DNA of 64,000 nucleotides, from assembly GCA_021787395.1 (NCBI GenBank), contig JAJYLZ010000002.1, positions 62,001-126,000 on the forward strand. The letters run 5' to 3'. This document shows, in pieces, positions 60,786-64,000 of this stretch. Source of the DNA: Chloroflexota bacterium (GTDB lineage: Bacteria > Chloroflexota > Limnocylindria > Limnocylindrales > CSP1-4). How positions within the stretch are numbered: position 1 is the stretch's first letter; every line of letters starts with the position of its first letter. Both the position numbers and the translations under genes were made by a program. The notes under the pieces were generated by a model, which saw only the letters and a program-made list of their open reading frames with translations, searched no databases and had not been told where the DNA came from.

Positions 60786-62212
60786 TGCCGATCGCCACGA
60801 TGGTGGGCTGGGCGGGCGACGTGCTCGCCGAGCTCGCCATGGTGATCGGCGGCATCGTGGTGCTGCTCTATGCGCTGGCCGCCGGGCCCCGGCGGCAGGT
60901 CGGGGCTGCCTGGCTGGCGCTGGCCACGACGGGTGTGGCGCTCGCGCTCACCATCCCCGCGCTCGGCGAGCCCGGGCGCCTGACGTTCGCCGGGACCTAC
61001 GCCCACGACGCCGCCGCTGCGGTCGCGCGGGTCATCGTCCTCCTCGCGACGGGCGTGACGGTGGCCTTCTCCGTCCCGTGGTTCCGGCGCGACCCGCGGC
61101 ATGGCGAGTACTACACCCTGCTGCTGTTCGGCGCGCTCGGCGCGATGCTGCTCGCGGGGGCGGCCGCGCTGACCGAGCTCGTCGTGGCCATGCTGATGTC
61201 CTCGGCCACGGGGTTCGTGCTCGCCGCCTATCACCGCAAGTCGTCGGCCGCCGCCGAGGCCGCGATCAAGTACTACCTGGTCGGGGCCTTGGCCAACGCG
61301 GCGATGCTGATGGGCGTCGCCATCCTCTATGGCCTAGCCGGGGTCACCACTCTCGACCGCCTGGCGGCCGGCCTTCCGGACAGCGCGTCGCCCGCGGCAT
61401 CCGTGGCCGTCGCCCTGGTGATGGTCGGTCTCATGTTCAAGCTCGGCGCCGTACCGGTCCACGTCTGGGTGCCGGACGTGGCGCAGGGCGCGCCGGCCCC
61501 CATTGCCGGCTTCCTGACCGCCGTGCCGAAGGTTGGCGCATTCGTATTCCTCGCCCGCCTCGTCCTCGTGCTGCCGCCCTCGGCGCTCGGCTGGGAGGTC
61601 ATGGTCGCTGTCGGCGCCGCTGCCACCATGACCCTCGGCAACCTGGCCTGCCTGTGGCAGGACGACGTCCGACGGCTGCTGGGATGGTCGGCGGTCTCGC
61701 AGACCGGTTACGGGCTGATGGCGGTCGCTGCCCTCGGGCGGAGCGACCTCGCGATGGCGGCGCTCCTCTACTTCCTCGCCGCCTATGTGCCGGCGAACCT
61801 CGCGGCCTTCGGCGTCGTCGTGACGCTGCGAGGACGCACGGCCCTCACCGACTACCCGGGTTTGGCGAACGAGCACCCGACTGCAGCGGCCTCGCTAGCC
61901 CTGAGCTTCCTGTCCTTCATCGGGGTGCCGCCGCTGTCGGGGTTCGTCGCGAAGCTCCTGCTGTTCGTCGTGGCGATCCAGGCCGGGCTCGCCTGGCTCG
62001 CGGTGATCGCCGCGGCCAACACGGTCATCTCGATCTTCTACTACGTGCGGGTGCTCGCGCCCGTGTACTTCGCGGCCGCAGCGGGACGGATGCGGACGCT
62101 CGGAGCTGGGGCGGCGCTCGCGACGGCGGCCTCGGCGGCGGTTCTCGTCGTGACCGGCGTGATTGCGCAGCCGCTCGTCGCTGCGTTCGCCGCGGCGACG
62201 CCAGGGCGCTGA
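60785..62212 (+). CDS. nuoN: NuoN-like antiporter-type subunit
   Basis: 475 aa, TGATG overlap with nuoM. AIKYYLVGALANAAMLMGVA, LMFKLGAVPVHVWVPDVAQG and PAPIAGFLTAVPKVGAF are NuoN-like with Lys kept, but the helix that should hold the conserved Glu (LELMSL-type) reads VAMLMSSATGFV, without Glu. This may weaken or alter one proton channel. Confidence 0.92.
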   Translation: MPIATMVGWAGDVLAELAMVIGGIVVLLYALAAGPRRQVGAAWLALATTGVALALTIPALGEPGRLTFAGTYAHDAAAAVARVIVLLATGVTVAFSVPWFRRDPRHGEYYTLLLFGALGAMLLAGAAALTELVVAMLMSSATGFVLAAYHRKSSAAAEAAIKYYLVGALANAAMLMGVAILYGLAGVTTLDRLAAGLPDSASPAASVAVALVMVGLMFKLGAVPVHVWVPDVAQGAPAPIAGFLTAVPKVGAFVFLARLVLVLPPSALGWEVMVAVGAAATMTLGNLACLWQDDVRRLLGWSAVSQTGYGLMAVAALGRSDLAMAALLYFLAAYVPANLAAFGVVVTLRGRTALTDYPGLANEHPTAAASLALSFLSFIGVPPLSGFVAKLLLFVVAIQAGLAWLAVIAAANTVISIFYYVRVLAPVYFAAAAGRMRTLGAGAALATAASAAVLVVTGVIAQPLVAAFAAATPGR

Positions 62213-62220
62213 GGGACGCA

Positions 62221-62439
62221 GTGACGCCGGACTCGGACCGCGACGCCGTCCGCGACGCCATTCGCCTGGCCGACCTGCACGCCGCCGCGCGCGGGGCGAT
62301 GGATCCGGACCAACCGCAGGCGCCGAAGCCGCAGCCAGCTGTGGGTGGCGAAGGCTCATCCCCGGTGCGAGGTGGCGGCCCGGCGGCACGCCATCCGCCG
62401 ATGGTGCGCCGCGAGCCGAGCCCACGCCGACCCGCCTGA
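62221..62439 (+). CDS. Small hypothetical protein
   Basis: 72 aa from GTG 62221, 8 nt after nuoN, with GAGGGA upstream. The first 25 residues form a charged helix (SDRDAVRDAIRLADLHAAAR), and the rest is Pro/Gly/Arg-rich and probably disordered. No family was recognised; it may be an assembly factor of the nuo-like cluster or not translated. Confidence 0.45.
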   Translation: MTPDSDRDAVRDAIRLADLHAAARGAMDPDQPQAPKPQPAVGGEGSSPVRGGGPAARHPPMVRREPSPRRPA

Positions 62440-62548
62440 CGACCGAGCCGCGCCCCGATCGGCGGTACCTCTGCGGCGAGCGGCGCGGGGGCTCCCGTCG
62501 GCTCGCCGACCGCCGTGGTCGGCGGTGTCGGTGCCGCTCACAGGAGGT

Positions 62549-62574
62549 CTCAGCCGAGGCTCATCCCGCCCTCA
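62549..62574 (+). promoter_or_regulatory. YTCA 11-bp repeat (CTCA x3, with flanking units)
   Basis: CTCA at 62549, 62560 and 62571 at period 11, with extra CTCA at 62537 and 62583 at period 12, before the DoxX-type gene. Confidence 0.63.
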
Positions 62575-62664
62575 CCTGTGGCCTCAAGACTGACCCTGTC
62601 GGCCGGAGCCAAGCGGGGACACGAACTGGTGGCCCGAGCTCCGAGGAGCCGACAGGAGATGACG

Positions 62665-63303
62665 ATGACTGACAAGGGCACCCAAGGGGTCACCTTCCAG
62701 GGGGCCGCCCGTCCACTGCTGGCCGGCCTGCTCGCCATTCAGGCGTTCCTCGGCTACGAGTGGTTCATGTCCGGGTTGTCCAAGCTGCTGAGCCCGGACT
62801 GGGTGAGCGGCCTCGGCGACAATCTCACGGACACGGCGAAAGGCCTGAGCGGCCCCTACGACTCTTTCCTCACCGGCCTGGTCATCCCGAACGCACAGCT
62901 GTTCGCGGTACTGGTGATGGTCGGCGAGCTCGCCATCGGCGCGCTCCTCGTCGCCGTCGCCGTGCTGTGGTGGGCACGCTGGGATCGCCTCGGCGCCAGC
63001 CGCCAGTCGCTGCTGCTGGCGATCGTCATCGGGGCTGGCCTCCTCGCGATCTTCCTGAACGTGAACTTCCACCTGGCGAACAACGGCGGACACCCCTGGC
63101 TGATCTCCGGCGACCCGTTCGACGAGGGCGTCGACCTCGACAGCGTCATGCCGGTGATCCAGCTCGGCATCTCTCTGGTCGCCCTGCGGTTCCTCCGCGA
63201 GGTCCGCGCAGCATCACACCGCGTCGGCGAGCTCGCGGCAGGCGGCACCGCACCCAGCCGTTCCGTCCAGGGCGGCCCGATCGCCGGGGCGCACACCCAC
63301 TGA
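62665..63303 (+). CDS. DoxX/DoxD-family membrane protein
   Basis: 212 aa from ATG 62665 (GGAG 6 nt upstream; ATG 62659 abuts it). Helix 1 LAIQAFLGYEWFMSGLSKLL carries the DoxX/DoxD signature; NAQLFAVLVMVGELAIGALL, LLAIVIGAGLLAIFLNVNFH and the end VIQLGISLVALRFL follow. The His-containing NVNFHLANNGGHPWL is typical of DoxD-like proteins. It may pass electrons to or from the quinone pool. The C-terminal tail ends AHTH. Confidence 0.87.
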   Translation: MTDKGTQGVTFQGAARPLLAGLLAIQAFLGYEWFMSGLSKLLSPDWVSGLGDNLTDTAKGLSGPYDSFLTGLVIPNAQLFAVLVMVGELAIGALLVAVAVLWWARWDRLGASRQSLLLAIVIGAGLLAIFLNVNFHLANNGGHPWLISGDPFDEGVDLDSVMPVIQLGISLVALRFLREVRAASHRVGELAAGGTAPSRSVQGGPIAGAHTH

Positions 63304-63383
63304 CGACGGCCACCCCGCCGAGGAGGTTCCTCCACCTGCACCCACGGCGCCAGGCTCGCGAGGACGAGCCGACTGGCGCCAGG

Positions 63384-63423
63384 GCGACCCCCACAGGCGT
63401 ACGCCGACGCCTGCGGGGGTCGC
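63384..63423. terminator. Strong hairpin, probable bidirectional-type terminator
   Basis: Arms 63384-63400 and 63407-63423 pair over 17 bp with one mismatch and a 6-base loop, 80 bp after the DoxX-type stop. There is no U tract, so termination by this hairpin alone is not proven. Confidence 0.55.
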
Positions 63424-63476
63424 TTCGCTGACCCGGCGAGGGCGCGTCGGACGCCCCCGGCGAGATCAGCGACCGT

Positions 63477-63502
63477 CTCATTCCGCTCTCATGTCGTCCT
63501 AA
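63477..63502 (+). promoter_or_regulatory. YTCA 11-bp repeat (CTCA, CTCA, CTAA)
   Basis: CTCA 63477, CTCA 63488 and CTAA 63499, period 11, 149 bp before the response-regulator gene, suggesting autoregulation. Confidence 0.58.
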
Positions 63503-63647
63503 GGTTCGGGCGGCACAGTGCCCATGCGCGGGCACCCGCCCGGCCGCAGGTCGCCAGTGGCGGCGGCAACGTACGATGGCCGCACCAGCGACGCGCCGCG
63601 CGGACCGGGGCCCAAGCGCACGAACCACAGGAGGCCGTCCCGACGCC

Positions 63648-64000
63648 ATGGCCGAACCCACGCGCATCCTCGTCGTCGACGACGACCCGAAGATAAGGAC
63701 CGTCGTCCGGCGGGGCCTCGCCTACGAGGGGTACCGGGTGGTGGAGGCTGCCTCGGGCGAGGAGGGCCTCGACAAGGCCCGGGAGCACCTGCCCCAGCTG
63801 GTCATCCTCGACGTCATGATGCCGGGGATCGACGGTCTCGAGGTGACGCGGCGCCTCCGCGCCGGGGGGGACGAGGTCGCCATCCTGATGCTGACCGCTC
63901 GCGACGAGGTCAAGGACCGCGTTGAGGGCCTGGAGACCGGCGCCGACGACTACCTGGTCAAGCCGTTCAACTTCGAGGAGCTCCTGGCCCGCGTCCACGC
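63648..64000 (+). CDS. OmpR-family response regulator (3' truncated by the window end)
   Basis: ATG 63648 with CAGGAGG about 14 nt upstream. The visible ~118 residues are a complete receiver: [20 protein letters not shown], phospho-Asp in [12 protein letters not shown], Thr in MLTARDEV, Lys in [16 protein letters not shown]. The winged-helix output lies outside the window but is expected from this subfamily (MprA/TcrA-like). Its gene carries the YTCA array, making it the best candidate for the regulator of that regulon. Confidence 0.88.
   Translation, partial: MAEPTRILVVDDDPKIRTVVRRGLAYEGYRVVEAASGEEGLDKAREHLPQLVILDVMMPGIDGLEVTRRLRAGGDEVAILMLTARDEVKDRVEGLETGADDYLVKPFNFEELLARVH

Noticed and set aside
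1..64000. CRISPR arrays, transposases, integrases, phage genes
   Set aside because: No direct-repeat/spacer pattern and no such protein motifs were seen; the 11-bp repeats are regulatory-sized and only 2-5 units long.

Overview
The window is about 64 kb of very GC-rich DNA, densely packed with genes that often overlap by 4 nt and often start with GTG. No rRNA, tRNA, CRISPR array, transposase or phage gene was seen. It reads as one bacterial chromosome segment rich in copper, mercury and envelope-redox functions. A full cytochrome c maturation System I operon (ccmA-H), a PspA/PspAA/PspAB/HtpX module, an ArsR-type mercury regulator and a KimA-like permease together suggest a high-GC, deep-branching lineage such as Chloroflexota (Limnocylindria-like) or a relative of Actinomycetota. 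That placement is inference. The first gene (CopC-CopD fusion) and the last (response regulator) are cut by the window edges.

Layout. 1-9362: CopCD, an FtsX-type ABC exporter whose ATPase carries a C-terminal YHS metal-binding domain, a two-component system, a TlpA-like thioredoxin and a ZIP-family transporter. 9494-11653: operator, MerP-like protein, MerA and ArsR regulator. 11957-20723: small metal-handling and membrane proteins (a CC-motif membrane protein, a lipoprotein, DoxX, two cupredoxins, two Lgt-family proteins, His/Met-rich small proteins), a YHS-EAL fusion, a DMT permease and a YHS protein. 20764-25334: a membrane protein, a cyclopropane-synthase-like methyltransferase and a frameshifted P1B ATPase. 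25729-35596: MFS exporter, oleate hydratase, LuxR-type regulator, broken geranylgeranyl-reductase-like gene, thioesterase and KimA-like permease. 35680-40726: DMT permease, psp/htpX operon and small membrane proteins. 40902-46090: orphan cytochrome b operon, methyltransferase, OsmC and multicopper oxidase. 46189-53613: ccm operon diverging from a BlaI/M56 pair. 53778-62212: YHS protein and a complex I-like membrane arm. 62221-64000: small protein, DoxX and a second response regulator.

Two patterns tie the window together. First, tandem YTCA tetrads repeated at an exact 11-bp period (the geometry bound by OmpR/PhoB-type regulators) lie upstream of about 17 genes or operons on both strands, including the copper and redox genes, htpX-psp, cytochrome b, the YHS-nuo cluster, both DoxX genes and the terminal response-regulator gene itself. 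A different 11-bp repeat (CTTGACC type) flanks the first two-component system. Second, the complex I-like cluster keeps only the membrane subunits (A, H, J, K, L, M, N). Where NuoB, C, D and I should be there is a single NuoB-NuoD-derived fusion that has lost all iron-sulfur cysteines, so this looks like a redox-inactive or rewired proton-pump relative.

The P1B ATPase and the geranylgeranyl-reductase-like gene carry single-base losses in G/C runs. The sequence alone cannot tell real pseudogenes from assembly errors.
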